Of a DNA stretch of 64,000 nucleotides, positions 49,674 to 58,029 are shown one piece after another (position 1 is the stretch's first letter; every line of letters begins with the position of its first letter). The stretch spans positions 1-64,000 of the IMG/VR virus record IMGVR_UViG_3300044732_001653. One strand, given 5' to 3'. The translations under genes and the position numbers were made by a program. The stretch is from a virus. The notes under the pieces were generated by a model. That model saw nothing but the letters and a program-made list of their open reading frames with translations. It ran no database searches and was not told where the DNA came from.

Positions 49674-49949
49674 ATGACCGAAAGACTGGCAGCGACCTAC
49701 GTCACGCACGAAGGCCGCGAATATCTGGTGTCTACGATCAATCGGCCAAGCTCCGCCGTTGGCGACTCGTCGTCCTACGCAGAGACGATGGTGTGGCCTG
49801 TGGACGACAAACGAGATCGCACGCAGCAGGAGTCTCTCTACCAGTGCGACGACTGCTTCGGATCACTTCGCGCTCACTGTCAGGTTGTGCTGAAGATCGC
49901 TTCCGGGCAGCTTGGATTTCAGGTCGAGGCGAAGGAGCCCGCCCGATGA
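49674..49949 (+). CDS. Hypothetical protein
   Basis: 91 aa. TERLAATYVTHEGREYLVST; has CDDCFGSLRAHCQVVLK with three Cys, possibly a metal site. Short hairpin upstream. Unrecognised. Confidence 0.6.
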   Translation: MTERLAATYVTHEGREYLVSTINRPSSAVGDSSSYAETMVWPVDDKRDRTQQESLYQCDDCFGSLRAHCQVVLKIASGQLGFQVEAKEPAR

Positions 49950-50056
49950 CCACGCAAGAGCGGTCGATGCTGTGGGCGATGGCCTTCTACGTCTTTTTTG
50001 ACTCGTTGAAGAACATCACCAGTCTGGTCGAGCGATTCATGGAGGCCGCCCGATGA
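49946..50056 (+). CDS. Very small protein
   Basis: 36 aa: MTTQERSMLWAMAFYVFFDS, then LKNITSLVERFMEAAR. ATGA overlaps both sides. Amphipathic or membrane-associated helix. Low confidence alone, but the tight coupling on both sides supports it. Confidence 0.5.
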   Translation: MTTQERSMLWAMAFYVFFDSLKNITSLVERFMEAAR

Positions 50057-51156
50057 CCCACGCATGGTGCTCCGATCCATCAAGGGACGCCGCCGTGCGA
50101 GCGGCCGAGGACAACCGGACCGCGCCGCTGCCGACGCTGGGGGAGGCGATTGCGGCACCGTTCGCCTGCACGGCTTGCGGCGGCTTTGGCATGGATCACC
50201 GCTGCAAGGAATCGTGCCAGCAGTGCGACGGATGTGGGCGGGCGATGTTCCCGAAATCCGTTTCGGCATCATCGGCGGCGGATCACGAAAACAAGGGTGT
50301 GCGCATGACCAAATCAGACCGACAGGCCGCGGACTACCGGGCAGAGGCGATTGCCGCGCCCTTTGCCGAGGCCGCGGAACGCTCATCGACGGTGAGCAAA
50401 ACGGGCGGGACGCAAAGTGGCATGCGGACAGAGCGTGTGACGGTGGAGGTCACGTACGACCACGGGGCACAAGGGCACCCAAGGTCGTGGGATTGGTCAA
50501 CGATGGTTCTGGACGAAGGCGAATCCGTCCGCGTCGTCGAGGAGGAATTGTCTGACGCATGGGCGCAAAGGCTGGCCCGCCTCACCGCCGAGCGTGACGC
50601 CGCGATCCGCGAGCGGGACACACTGCGAGCCGAGAGAATCACGCAGGCGCTCACGGCCGACCGTTTCGCGGCCGCGGTCATGGAGGCGGATACGCTTCGT
50701 GCCCGCGTGGCCGAACTGGAGGCTGATGTAAACGATTGCAACATCATCCTCGGAAATCGCTGGCGCGACGCCGTGTCTGTTGTCACTGGCAAGGCCGCAC
50801 CGGCCGCGAGCGGCGGCGGGGAGCCTGTGGCGTGGGGCTTCGTGACAACGGACGGGGCAATAGTTCATGTCTCGACGTTTGAACCAGAGCCCGGCACGGC
50901 CACCGTTATTCCCCTCTACCGCTCGCCTCCGCAGCCGCGTGGGTGGCTTACTGAGGACGAGCGGGAAATCATCGCCGGGATCGCGGACGATGACGAGTAC
51001 AACGAAGAAGGCCAGAACATTGCCAAGGCCCTTCTCGCCCGGTCGTCGCCGCCGGAGGTTGATCTTCCGATCTCTCTTAGCCCAATCGATGAAGAGTTGG
51101 TCAGAGCATCCCTCGCCGCCGCGGGCGTGGCGGTGAAGGAGGTGGGGCGTGAGTGA
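50053..51156 (+). CDS. Hypothetical protein with Zn motif and coiled coil
   Basis: 367 aa. Near residue 39: CTACGGFGMDHRCKESCQQC, a zinc-ribbon pattern, then a central helical coil (ERDAAIRERDTLRAERITQA) and a C-terminal domain with SPIDEELVRASLAAAG. Mosaic gene built of several parts found separately in other phages. Unrecognised as a whole. Confidence 0.55.
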   Translation: MTHAWCSDPSRDAAVRAAEDNRTAPLPTLGEAIAAPFACTACGGFGMDHRCKESCQQCDGCGRAMFPKSVSASSAADHENKGVRMTKSDRQAADYRAEAIAAPFAEAAERSSTVSKTGGTQSGMRTERVTVEVTYDHGAQGHPRSWDWSTMVLDEGESVRVVEEELSDAWAQRLARLTAERDAAIRERDTLRAERITQALTADRFAAAVMEADTLRARVAELEADVNDCNIILGNRWRDAVSVVTGKAAPAASGGGEPVAWGFVTTDGAIVHVSTFEPEPGTATVIPLYRSPPQPRGWLTEDEREIIAGIADDDEYNEEGQNIAKALLARSSPPEVDLPISLSPIDEELVRASLAAAGVAVKEVGRE

Positions 51157-51505
51157 TCGAAGAACACCCGACGCAAAGTTGATCGAGGCCGTGCGAATCC
51201 TGTCGCGCACGATCAACACCGAGGACGGCGTGATTCCGGCGTGTCTGGGTGAGGTGGCGACGCGGCTGGCAGAGTTGGTAGAGGAGCGGCGGTGGGTGCC
51301 GGTCCTTGGCGAAATCGTTGACATGAAGTTCTCCACAGAAATCGGTGTGTACTACGGCGCGATCCGATGCCCGGAGTGCGACCAAGACGTGAGCGTGTCC
51401 CCGATGGCTGATCGCCCGAAGTGTCGGTGCGGAGTTCAGTGGGACTTCAGCGTGTCGGCTGTTGGCGAGCAGCCGCAGCCGCCGGGGCCGGAGGGGAAGG
51501 CATGA
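51149..51505 (+). CDS. Hypothetical protein with zinc-ribbon
   Basis: 118 aa, GTG start 8 bases inside the previous gene. CPECDQDVSVSPMADRPKCR is a zinc-ribbon-like pattern (CPEC...CRC). N-terminus DAKLIEAVRILSRTINTEDG helical. Function unknown. Confidence 0.58.
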   Translation: MSDRRTPDAKLIEAVRILSRTINTEDGVIPACLGEVATRLAELVEERRWVPVLGEIVDMKFSTEIGVYYGAIRCPECDQDVSVSPMADRPKCRCGVQWDFSVSAVGEQPQPPGPEGKA

Positions 51506-51879
51506 TCCTCGGCGCCGCCGGCCTCACTGAGGCCGAGAAGTCGGAGTTTCGACAGATGTGGGACTCCGGCGCCCCCGTAGCCTCGATCGCTCGACGGTTC
51601 GGCAAGTCGGAGACCGCCATGAAGACATGGCGAGATCGCCTGGGCTGCACGCCCCGCCGCCCGCCGAACTCCGGCAAGCAGTTTGAGTTTGAACTGTCTG
51701 AGGAGGAGATTTACGCCCTGGCTGCCGAAATACGGGCCAATTGGCCCGAGTGGCGGTCGCCCCTGTACGCCTGCTCGACGGCCAGGATGCAGGAGCGGGA
51801 GCGTCTGGCCGCCGGCGTGATGGGACACTCGATATCTGTGGTAAGCTACCACGCAAGCAACAAGGAACGGCAGCGATGA
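51502..51879 (+). CDS. GcrA-like HTH regulator, copy 1
   Basis: 125 aa. LTEAEKSEFRQMWDSGAPVA then SIARRFGKSETAMKTWRDRL form an HTH of the GcrA/sigma-like type. The C-terminal part is not conserved. The adjacent gene carries a similar HTH, so the two look like paralogues. May control late transcription. Confidence 0.65.
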   Translation: MILGAAGLTEAEKSEFRQMWDSGAPVASIARRFGKSETAMKTWRDRLGCTPRRPPNSGKQFEFELSEEEIYALAAEIRANWPEWRSPLYACSTARMQERERLAAGVMGHSISVVSYHASNKERQR

Positions 51880-52211
51880 CGGCCCGAATGGCACGGTTGA
51901 TGGAGCGGTCGGAGGAGTTCAAGGCGATGTGGCTCGATGTCCATGCGGGCAAAGGGTATATCGCCCAGCGGCTTCGATGCACCCCGAAGGAAGTGGACGC
52001 GCTACGGAAGGAGCTTGGGCTTCCCGAAAAACTCAGCCCGTCTCACATCCCGAACTGGGAGCCGACCGAAGAAGAGATAGCGGAGCGTCGAGCGGAGTTT
52101 CAGGCGAAGTGGACGGCCGACAATCGCAGCAGTCATGAGACCGCTGATGTCGCCCCGATCTCCTGCCTGAAGGAGTTTTCGTTCTGTCGAAGGACGATGT
52201 CGTTTCGATAG
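51876..52211 (+). CDS. GcrA-like HTH regulator, copy 2
   Basis: 111 aa from ATG 51876 (ATGA overlap). SEEFKAMWLDVHAGKGYIAQ, then RLRCTPKEVDALRKELGLPE, is similar to the HTH of the gene before. TAAGCTACCACGCA lies at 51842, 34 bases ahead. Its tail FCRRTMSFR looks different from copy 1. Confidence 0.6.
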   Translation: MTARMARLMERSEEFKAMWLDVHAGKGYIAQRLRCTPKEVDALRKELGLPEKLSPSHIPNWEPTEEEIAERRAEFQAKWTADNRSSHETADVAPISCLKEFSFCRRTMSFR

Positions 52212-52221
52212 GCCAGGGGCT

Positions 52222-52503
52222 ATGCCGCTCGAAAGCACGATCGTCAGCGCGTCGATGAAGTCGGCCGAGGCGAAGGGCTGGATTGCCGTCAAGATGCACG
52301 GCAGTGCCTACGCCCCGCGCGGCTTCCCCGACGTGATGTACTTCCGCGACGGTGTGACGAAGTTCGTCGAGTACAAGCAACCCGGCAAAGAGCCATCGGC
52401 GGTCCAGAAGGTGTGGCACGCGAAGCTGCGGGCGAAGGGGTTTTCGGTGGCGGTGATTGATCGAGCGAGGGACACCGAGGCGTTTTTGGAGGGCGTGGCA
52501 TGA
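52222..52503 (+). CDS. VRR-NUC nuclease
   Basis: 93 aa. AYAPRGFPDVMYFRDGVTKF and VEYKQPGKEPSAVQKVW are the PD-(D/E)XK-like catalytic blocks of the VRR-NUC fold (Holliday-junction or branched-DNA nucleases). ATG at 52222, 11 bases after the previous stop. Likely resolves replication or recombination DNA before packaging. Confidence 0.85.
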   Translation: MPLESTIVSASMKSAEAKGWIAVKMHGSAYAPRGFPDVMYFRDGVTKFVEYKQPGKEPSAVQKVWHAKLRAKGFSVAVIDRARDTEAFLEGVA

Positions 52504-52718
52504 CGAGCAAAGTCTGCGGCACCTGCCGCCATTGGAACGCCGGCCTCTGCTGCCGGTTCCCGCCGGTCCCTGCCCCGCCGGGGCCGTATCTGGCGTTCGT
52601 GTTCCCCGAGACGACCGATCTCATGACCTGCGGCGAATGGCATCCGAAAAATACGGAGCCGGCTGTGTCCACCTATACGGTCGCGACCGACGAACTCATC
52701 GAGCGGAGGGCCGAATGA
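52500..52718 (+). CDS. Small zinc-binding protein
   Basis: 72 aa. CGTCRHWNAGLCCRFPPVP and MTCGEWHP give three CxxC-like clusters typical of a small phage zinc protein. ATGA overlap with the nuclease. Function unknown. Confidence 0.65.
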   Translation: MTSKVCGTCRHWNAGLCCRFPPVPAPPGPYLAFVFPETTDLMTCGEWHPKNTEPAVSTYTVATDELIERRAE

Positions 52719-52903
52719 TCCCCGAGTCCTCCCTCGCGTTGATCCGCGAGCGAATGAACACCTACGGGCCGAAGAACTGCTGGACGGGGGTGACGGGGAC
52801 GCTGGCGGCCGACGTCAATCGGCTCCTGGCGGAAGTGGCTCGTCTGAAGGTTGAGAACCTACGGCTACAGGAGGCGCAGCAATGGGTCGATTTCTCGAAA
52901 TAG
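52715..52903 (+). CDS. Small coiled-coil protein
   Basis: 62 aa starting MIPESSLALIRERMNTYGPK and ending in a leucine-rich coil LLAEVARLKVENLRLQEAQQ. ATGA overlap upstream; overlaps the following gene by 22 bases. Confidence 0.55.
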   Translation: MIPESSLALIRERMNTYGPKNCWTGVTGTLAADVNRLLAEVARLKVENLRLQEAQQWVDFSK

Positions 52904-53532
52904 CGATGCCGCACGCCGACGATCCGATGTCCATGGACGTCGGGCACGCGCTGATGATTGGCCAATTCATTCGCGAGATCGACGCGACGTCGGTCGTCGA
53001 GGTCGGGTGCTGCTACGGTATCTCGACCGGGGCGATTCTGGATGCGTTTGAGGAGCGGCGAGAGGGGCCGTGTGAGCTTCGGCAGAAGAGGCTCTTGCAC
53101 CTGATCGACGTCAAGTTCCAGCAGACAATCATGGATATGTACTTTGCCCGCCACTGCCACGACACGCTGGTCCGAGTTGACGAGTGCCCCAGCCTGTCGA
53201 AGTACGGCGACGACCGCCCAACCCTCGGCCGCTACTACGGCGAGGTCGTCATCCTCGACGGTGACCACTCCGAGGAGAACGTCATGGCCGAGGTCGACCT
53301 CGTCCTGTCGTGGTCGAAGCTCCCGCGGGCGATCATCCTCCACGACACCGGCCGCGACGGCCTGCCGGGGCCGCGGGCGGCGGTTGAATATCTGCGCAAG
53401 AAGTGGTGGTCGATTGTCCACAACGAGACCGCCGGCCCTCGGTCGAGCCGGGGCCTGACGATCTGCACTGCCGACGATGACAACGGCGGGGATTTCTTCA
53501 CCGCTCACCGCATTCTGGAAAATGGAACATGA
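52882..53532 (+). CDS. SAM-dependent methyltransferase, class I
   Basis: 216 aa. SAM site SVVEVGCCYGISTGAILDAF (motif I), VVILDGDHSEENVMAEVDLV (motif with DxD for metal-binding methyltransferases), AIILHDTGRDGL. Fits sugar or small-molecule O-methyltransferases. It sits at the front of two glycosyltransferases, so a role in sugar modification is likely. Confidence 0.8.
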   Translation: MGRFLEIAMPHADDPMSMDVGHALMIGQFIREIDATSVVEVGCCYGISTGAILDAFEERREGPCELRQKRLLHLIDVKFQQTIMDMYFARHCHDTLVRVDECPSLSKYGDDRPTLGRYYGEVVILDGDHSEENVMAEVDLVLSWSKLPRAIILHDTGRDGLPGPRAAVEYLRKKWWSIVHNETAGPRSSRGLTICTADDDNGGDFFTAHRILENGT

Positions 53533-54218
53533 GCCGCGCGAAAATCCTCACCACCTTCGGCACCGGCCCGGCCCGCGAGGCCCTGGCGATCAGCCTGCCG
53601 CTGATGGCGAGGTACGCCCAGCGGCATGGCTATCGGCTTGTCGTGCCGAGTGATGCGGAGGTCAATCTTCTCTGCCACGGCCGCCCGCCGTCGTGGGGGA
53701 AGGTCGCATGGCTGAAGCAGTTGTCCCGCGAGTCGTTTGAGTCGACGGTCCTGTGGCTCGACGCCGACGTCGTCGTCTGCCGGCATGACGTCGACATTGC
53801 CGGGGACGACCCGGATTCCCTGCCGTTCGTCTCGATGGCTGTACAGAACACGCCGGACGGCGCGGTTCCAAGCTGCGGTGTGATTCTGATCAACAACGAC
53901 GCCAACAGCTACTACTACATCCAAGAGTGTTACCACGCCATTTGGAACGCCTGCGGCCCCGACGGCATGAACGCCGTCCGCTCCTCGGGCTGGTGGGAGC
54001 AGGCCGCGATGATCCGATGGCTCGGGGGCGACCCCGACCCGACGCCGATCGTCACGCCGCCGCCGTCCAACAAGTGGGGCGAACTGGCCTACGAGTGGAA
54101 TCCCCACCCCTGCGACCCGAGGGGTATTCCCGACGACCTGCGGTTTTTCCACGCTACGGCGACGAATGATCGCTTTGGCGAAATGAGACGATGGGCACAA
54201 CGAGCGGAGACTCAATGA
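53529..54218 (+). CDS. Glycosyltransferase, GT34-like
   Basis: 229 aa. SWGKVAWLKQLSRESFESTV then LWLDADVVVCRHDVDI with a DxD motif, and NDANSYYYIQECYHAI. Likely nucleotide-sugar transferase. ATGA overlap with the methyltransferase. Candidate user of GDP-fucose or galactosyl donors. Confidence 0.75.
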   Translation: MSRAKILTTFGTGPAREALAISLPLMARYAQRHGYRLVVPSDAEVNLLCHGRPPSWGKVAWLKQLSRESFESTVLWLDADVVVCRHDVDIAGDDPDSLPFVSMAVQNTPDGAVPSCGVILINNDANSYYYIQECYHAIWNACGPDGMNAVRSSGWWEQAAMIRWLGGDPDPTPIVTPPPSNKWGELAYEWNPHPCDPRGIPDDLRFFHATATNDRFGEMRRWAQRAETQ

Positions 54219-55108
54219 TCCACCCCCTGATGGTTCAGCCACTCGACGCCGAGTACGCGGAATCTTTCAGGAAGAATGTAGTGGCCGGCATGGACATTGC
54301 CGCCGGCGAAACTATCAACATCGTGGCGATCGCCCGCAACTGCGGGGAGCATCTCACGAATACGCTGGAGTGCATCGACTCCATGCGGCCGTATTTCGGC
54401 AAGCTGCGGTTCTACGCTTTTGAGAACGACTCGGCCGACGACACCGCGGCCACGCTCGACGCCTACGCCACCCGGCACCCCGATGCCGTCGTCGAGCATG
54501 ACACGCTGAAGCGGCCCGACCTGCGGGGCTGGGAGCCGGATCGAACCGTCGCCCTGGCCGAGTACCGCAACCGCTGCCGGGACTACGTCGAGGCACACTG
54601 GAGCGATGCCCAGTGGACCATCGTTCTCGACATGGACCCGCACGGCGGCTTCCTGCCGGACGGGGTTTTCAACTCGATCTACTGGCTCGCCGCGGCGGGC
54701 CGGCGGTTCGCGCCGTCGGGTGGCGTCTACTCAACCCCCGGCGCCATGGCCTCCTACTCGATCCTGCGGCAAACCGCCCAGGGCAACGAGATACCAGGAG
54801 CGAAGGCCGGGGACGTCTACTGGGCACACTACGACGCCTACGCCGCGAGACCGATGTCGTGGTGGCGCGACCGCAAGGGCGAAATCGGCATGGGCTGGTT
54901 TCAGCACATGATGATGCCGATCGGCGCGCCGCCGATGCGAATGAACTCGGCTTTCGGTGGCCTCTGCCTGTACCGCACCGACGCATTCTTGTCGAGTAGG
55001 TATCAGGGCGGTGACTGCGAACACGTCCACTTCCATCGTGGCATGGCCGCCGCCGGCTTCGACCTCTACCTCAATCCGGGGAGCGTCTATGTCGCGATCC
55101 TGGGATGA
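54215..55108 (+). CDS. Glycosyltransferase, GT2/GT69-like
   Basis: 297 aa from ATG 54215. FYAFENDSADDTAATLDAYA, then TIVLDMDPHGGFLPDG (DxD), and MNSAFGGLCLYRTDAFLSSR with CEHVHFHRGMAAAGFDLYL, typical of capsule-modifying transferases. Follows the GT34-like gene (ATGA). Probably acts on the same acceptor. Confidence 0.78.
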   Translation: MIHPLMVQPLDAEYAESFRKNVVAGMDIAAGETINIVAIARNCGEHLTNTLECIDSMRPYFGKLRFYAFENDSADDTAATLDAYATRHPDAVVEHDTLKRPDLRGWEPDRTVALAEYRNRCRDYVEAHWSDAQWTIVLDMDPHGGFLPDGVFNSIYWLAAAGRRFAPSGGVYSTPGAMASYSILRQTAQGNEIPGAKAGDVYWAHYDAYAARPMSWWRDRKGEIGMGWFQHMMMPIGAPPMRMNSAFGGLCLYRTDAFLSSRYQGGDCEHVHFHRGMAAAGFDLYLNPGSVYVAILG

Positions 55109-55538
55109 CAACCTGCGTCCCAAGGAGAGGGCGAACTTGATTCGGCGCCTCCATCGCGTCTGGGTTGCTGACCTGTCGCTGGAGGAGGTGTGTGACGAGA
55201 TGACGTCGTGCCTGCGATGCCTGCGGGGAAATCCTGGGCGGATGGAGGGCGGCGTCACCTGCGACCTCTGTGGCGGTAGCGGCATCATGGGCGGGTTCAC
55301 CGCTGATCTTGTGGCCGCCATGGCGAGAGACGTCGGCCTGCCGCTAGAGCGGCCGGAGGCGTCTTACTGCCCCGATGAAGCGGCCATTCGGCTTGCATGC
55401 GCGAAGGTGCGCATGGGGTGGTCGAATGCTCAGATCGAGGCATCCCTGCGTGGTACAATACCTAGTGGGGGAGACAATGCCCGAGGTGCGTCTGAAAATC
55501 GATCGGCACCGGGCCGTCCTTCAGTTACTGAGGGATGA
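55089..55538 (+). CDS. Hypothetical protein with zinc-ribbon
   Basis: 149 aa; start ATG 55089 inside the preceding gene. CLRCLRGNPGRMEGGVTCDL then CGGSGIMGGF is a DnaJ-like zinc motif (CxxC...CxxCxG). N-terminal RERANLIRRLHRVWVADLS-type helices. Overlaps the following gene at 55477. Function unknown. Confidence 0.55.
   Translation: MSRSWDDNLRPKERANLIRRLHRVWVADLSLEEVCDEMTSCLRCLRGNPGRMEGGVTCDLCGGSGIMGGFTADLVAAMARDVGLPLERPEASYCPDEAAIRLACAKVRMGWSNAQIEASLRGTIPSGGDNARGASENRSAPGRPSVTEG
55451..55459 (+). promoter_or_regulatory. Extended -10 promoter-like box
   Basis: TGGTACAAT (extended -10 type) 17 bases before the start of the gene at 55477. No good -35 element. Related to the TACAAT boxes at 11320 and 21981. 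Confidence 0.4.
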
Positions 55539-55692
55539 CGGGTCGTCTGTGGACACGGAAGAGTGGGTCTTTGATCCGCCGCTTGCACGCGGCGAGGCGC
55601 GAGGGACAGCGCGTGACACCTTCGATGATGTCTACGAAACACTGAACTTTATGGCCCATGGACTCCCTGAATCCGAATCTGAATCCGAGTGA
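55477..55692 (+). CDS. Hypothetical protein
   Basis: 71 aa from ATG 55477, GGGGGAG just upstream. MPEVRLKIDRHRAVLQLLRD, ends in an acidic SESESE run. Unrecognised. Confidence 0.58.
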   Translation: MPEVRLKIDRHRAVLQLLRDDGSSVDTEEWVFDPPLARGEARGTARDTFDDVYETLNFMAHGLPESESESE

Positions 55693-55864
55693 CGAGCAGT
55701 TTTCATACGGCAATGACTCAACGCCGTTGATGGCTTACGTCCCCGAGGCCCCCCCGAGTCACTGGGGGAAGATCACGACCGACCGCAAGGGCTCCGAGGC
55801 TTACACCAAGTTTCTGCTGGCCGCAAAGAAGAAAAACGAGGAGAAGAACGATGGGCGAAAGTGA
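55658..55864 (+). CDS. Hypothetical protein
   Basis: 68 aa. MDSLNPNLNPSDEQFSYGND; C-terminal AYTKFLLAAKKKNEEKNDGR basic. Overlaps neighbours. Unrecognised. Confidence 0.55.
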   Translation: MDSLNPNLNPSDEQFSYGNDSTPLMAYVPEAPPSHWGKITTDRKGSEAYTKFLLAAKKKNEEKNDGRK

Positions 55865-56216
55865 AGTCAAGATTCTCACCCCCGAGGGTGGCGTGATGAC
55901 GGTCAAGGGGACGGTCATCCCCTCCGAGGTCGATCTGAACGACGAGCGGTTCGGTGCCGGCGGGATGCCGATCCTTGAGCAGCTTCGGCTCCTGGCCCAG
56001 TGGGGTCCGCTCCTCGGGCGGCTCCAGACGATCGCCATGGCGCCGACTCCTCGGGATCGGGCTCTTGCGGTCCTCGACGCTCTGGAGTTCGCGGCCGGCA
56101 AGACCTCGACGACCATTGACGACGACGCCATCGCTCACCTTGAGGCCATCCTCAAGACCGAGGAGGGCGCTGCACTGTTCAATTGGGTCGTCGCCTTGGT
56201 CACGGTGCGGGCATGA
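55851..56216 (+). CDS. Hypothetical protein
   Basis: 121 aa. ESEVKILTPEGGVMTVKGTV at the start, then helical LEQLRLLAQWGPLLGRLQTI. Overlaps both neighbours slightly. No known family. Confidence 0.58.
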   Translation: MGESEVKILTPEGGVMTVKGTVIPSEVDLNDERFGAGGMPILEQLRLLAQWGPLLGRLQTIAMAPTPRDRALAVLDALEFAAGKTSTTIDDDAIAHLEAILKTEEGAALFNWVVALVTVRA

Positions 56217-56494
56217 ACGACATCGCAGCTATCGTCGTGTCTGTCGTAGCCATCGGCATTGCCTTGGCGTGGAATCCGCTTGTCGCCTGGGTGCGATCGG
56301 CGATGGCGCACGCGGGGCCGATCTCTCCGGTGCCGGTGCCCCCGACGGCCTCGGTTCGGACGCCGTTCTCCGCGGCCATCGACGCGCTCGCCGTCGTGCG
56401 GAATCGGCTGGTTGATACGGGGTGCCTCGACGAGCCTGCGAAGGCGGCGATCGAGGCGGTGACGCATGCACTCATCTCGGGGACTGACAAGTGA
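56213..56494 (+). CDS. Small membrane protein
   Basis: 93 aa from ATG 56213. N-terminal TM AAIVVSVVAIGIALAWNPLV, then Pro-rich and a helical soluble part. A candidate holin partner of the gene following, but not proved. GTGA overlap at the end. Confidence 0.55.
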   Translation: MNDIAAIVVSVVAIGIALAWNPLVAWVRSAMAHAGPISPVPVPPTASVRTPFSAAIDALAVVRNRLVDTGCLDEPAKAAIEAVTHALISGTDK

Positions 56495-57024
56495 ACAACC
56501 TTGCCAAGGGGCTCATCGTGGCGGTCGTCCTGCTGTTTGTGTGGAGGGACCGCCTCGACAGCCTCATTCACCCGCAGGATGTTCCGACGGTGGCTGTCAC
56601 GGCCCCCGACGCCGACGCGAAGGCGTGGACGAGTGGCATCAAGGTCGACGGCATTCTGCCCGTCGACCGCGACTACTACGGCCGCTTCTTCGACGGTCTC
56701 GACTGGATCATCGGCAATGACGGCGAGCATGATGCCCCGATCATCGACACCAACGAGAAGCTCCGGCGATTCGTCGCCGGGAGCCTCGACGCTGCCATCG
56801 AGCGGAAGATGGTCGGCAAGTATCCCGGCCTGGGCGAGTCGCTCGACCGGGCGTTTGCGTTGGCGGCCAGCAACGTCGATGTCTCGACGCTCACCTCGCC
56901 CGAGGCCATCGAGAAGGCTGTGTCGGATGGTCTCGCCCCCAGGCCGATGACGAAGGCGCTTCGCGAGCGGATGCGGAAGTGTGCCAGGGCGATCTGCTGG
57001 AAGCTCACGATCAAGGGGGAGTAG
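56491..57024 (+). CDS. Membrane-anchored protein
   Basis: 177 aa, GTG start. TM segment AKGLIVAVVLLFVWRD at the N-terminus, then a periplasmic-like domain DGILPVDRDYYGRFFDGLDW. Precedes the cysteine peptidase by 3 bases; might be part of a lysis or secretion set. Unrecognised. Confidence 0.6.
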   Translation: MNNLAKGLIVAVVLLFVWRDRLDSLIHPQDVPTVAVTAPDADAKAWTSGIKVDGILPVDRDYYGRFFDGLDWIIGNDGEHDAPIIDTNEKLRRFVAGSLDAAIERKMVGKYPGLGESLDRAFALAASNVDVSTLTSPEAIEKAVSDGLAPRPMTKALRERMRKCARAICWKLTIKGE

Positions 57025-57027
57025 TCC

Positions 57028-58029
57028 ATGGCTGTCTTCAATCCCCTCGACGCATACAACAATGGGCTCCAGGGCGCGCGGGTCGACCCTCGCGCCGACG
57101 AGATGCTCATCGACCTCGTCATGCGTACCGGCGGCGACCCTGACGGCGGGCGCGTCGCGTACAACTGGGGTCTTGAAGGCGCCGGGAAGGACAAGCTCTC
57201 GCTGCTGTTCCCGTATGTCGAGCAGTGCTACCCCGGCGCGTTTCCAGGGCCGACGCAACTCTGGGGCGACTGCACTGCGGCTGCTGCGATTCGCGCGGCC
57301 CTCGGTTCGCTGTGCGTCGAGGTAGTCCTCGGCAAGCCGGACGAAGAGACAGGCCACACCGAGGAAGCCCCCGAGGTCTCTGAGGTTGCTCGCAAGAATT
57401 GTCCGATCAGCCAAGAGAGCGTTTTTGCGTATCGCGGTTTCGCGGATGATGGATGGTCGTGCGGCGCAGCGGCACAGACGATCATGGAAAAGGGCTTCCT
57501 GCTTCGTCAGAACTACCCCGACCTCGGTATCGACCTCACGAAGTACACCGAACAGACGATCCGCATCGGTGGCGCCAAGCGACCCAGCGCGGCGTTTGAG
57601 GCCGAGAGCAAGAAGCATCGCGTCCGTACCGTGACGGTGATCGACGACGTCGCGGCCATCGGCGACTACATCGCCTCGGGTTTCGCGGTCGTCTTCTGCC
57701 ACTCGCTCAAGTGGTCTTCGGTGCGGAATGAGGACGGCTACTCGCCGGTCGTGCCCGGCGAGTGGATGCACTCGCAGTCGATCCAAGGGTGGGACTCCCG
57801 CCCGGTGACGATCAAGAAGTACGGCGAGCCGCTCGCGCTGGTCTTGAACCAGTGGGCGAAGTGGAACACGGGGCCGCGTCGGATTCCGGGGACGGACATC
57901 GACATCCCCGAGGGCTCCTACTGGACGAAGTCGAGTTCGTTCCGCAAGGCTCGCTGCATCGCCTATTCCTCGATCCTCGGGTGGCCGCGGAAGAAGCTGC
58001 CTGACTATGGGTTTGCGGGGCACATCTGA
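57028..58029 (+). CDS. Papain-like cysteine peptidase
   Basis: 333 aa. Probable active site: Cys82 in QLWGDCTAAAA (cf. papain QGSCWAF), His248 in WMHSQSIQGWD, and Asn274 in LVLNQWAKWNTG followed by PEGSYWTKSS, the C..H..N order of the C1 fold. No signal peptide. It lies after two small membrane proteins. It could be a lysin for a protein-rich host envelope or a virion protease; both are inference. Confidence 0.72.
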   Translation: MAVFNPLDAYNNGLQGARVDPRADEMLIDLVMRTGGDPDGGRVAYNWGLEGAGKDKLSLLFPYVEQCYPGAFPGPTQLWGDCTAAAAIRAALGSLCVEVVLGKPDEETGHTEEAPEVSEVARKNCPISQESVFAYRGFADDGWSCGAAAQTIMEKGFLLRQNYPDLGIDLTKYTEQTIRIGGAKRPSAAFEAESKKHRVRTVTVIDDVAAIGDYIASGFAVVFCHSLKWSSVRNEDGYSPVVPGEWMHSQSIQGWDSRPVTIKKYGEPLALVLNQWAKWNTGPRRIPGTDIDIPEGSYWTKSSSFRKARCIAYSSILGWPRKKLPDYGFAGHI

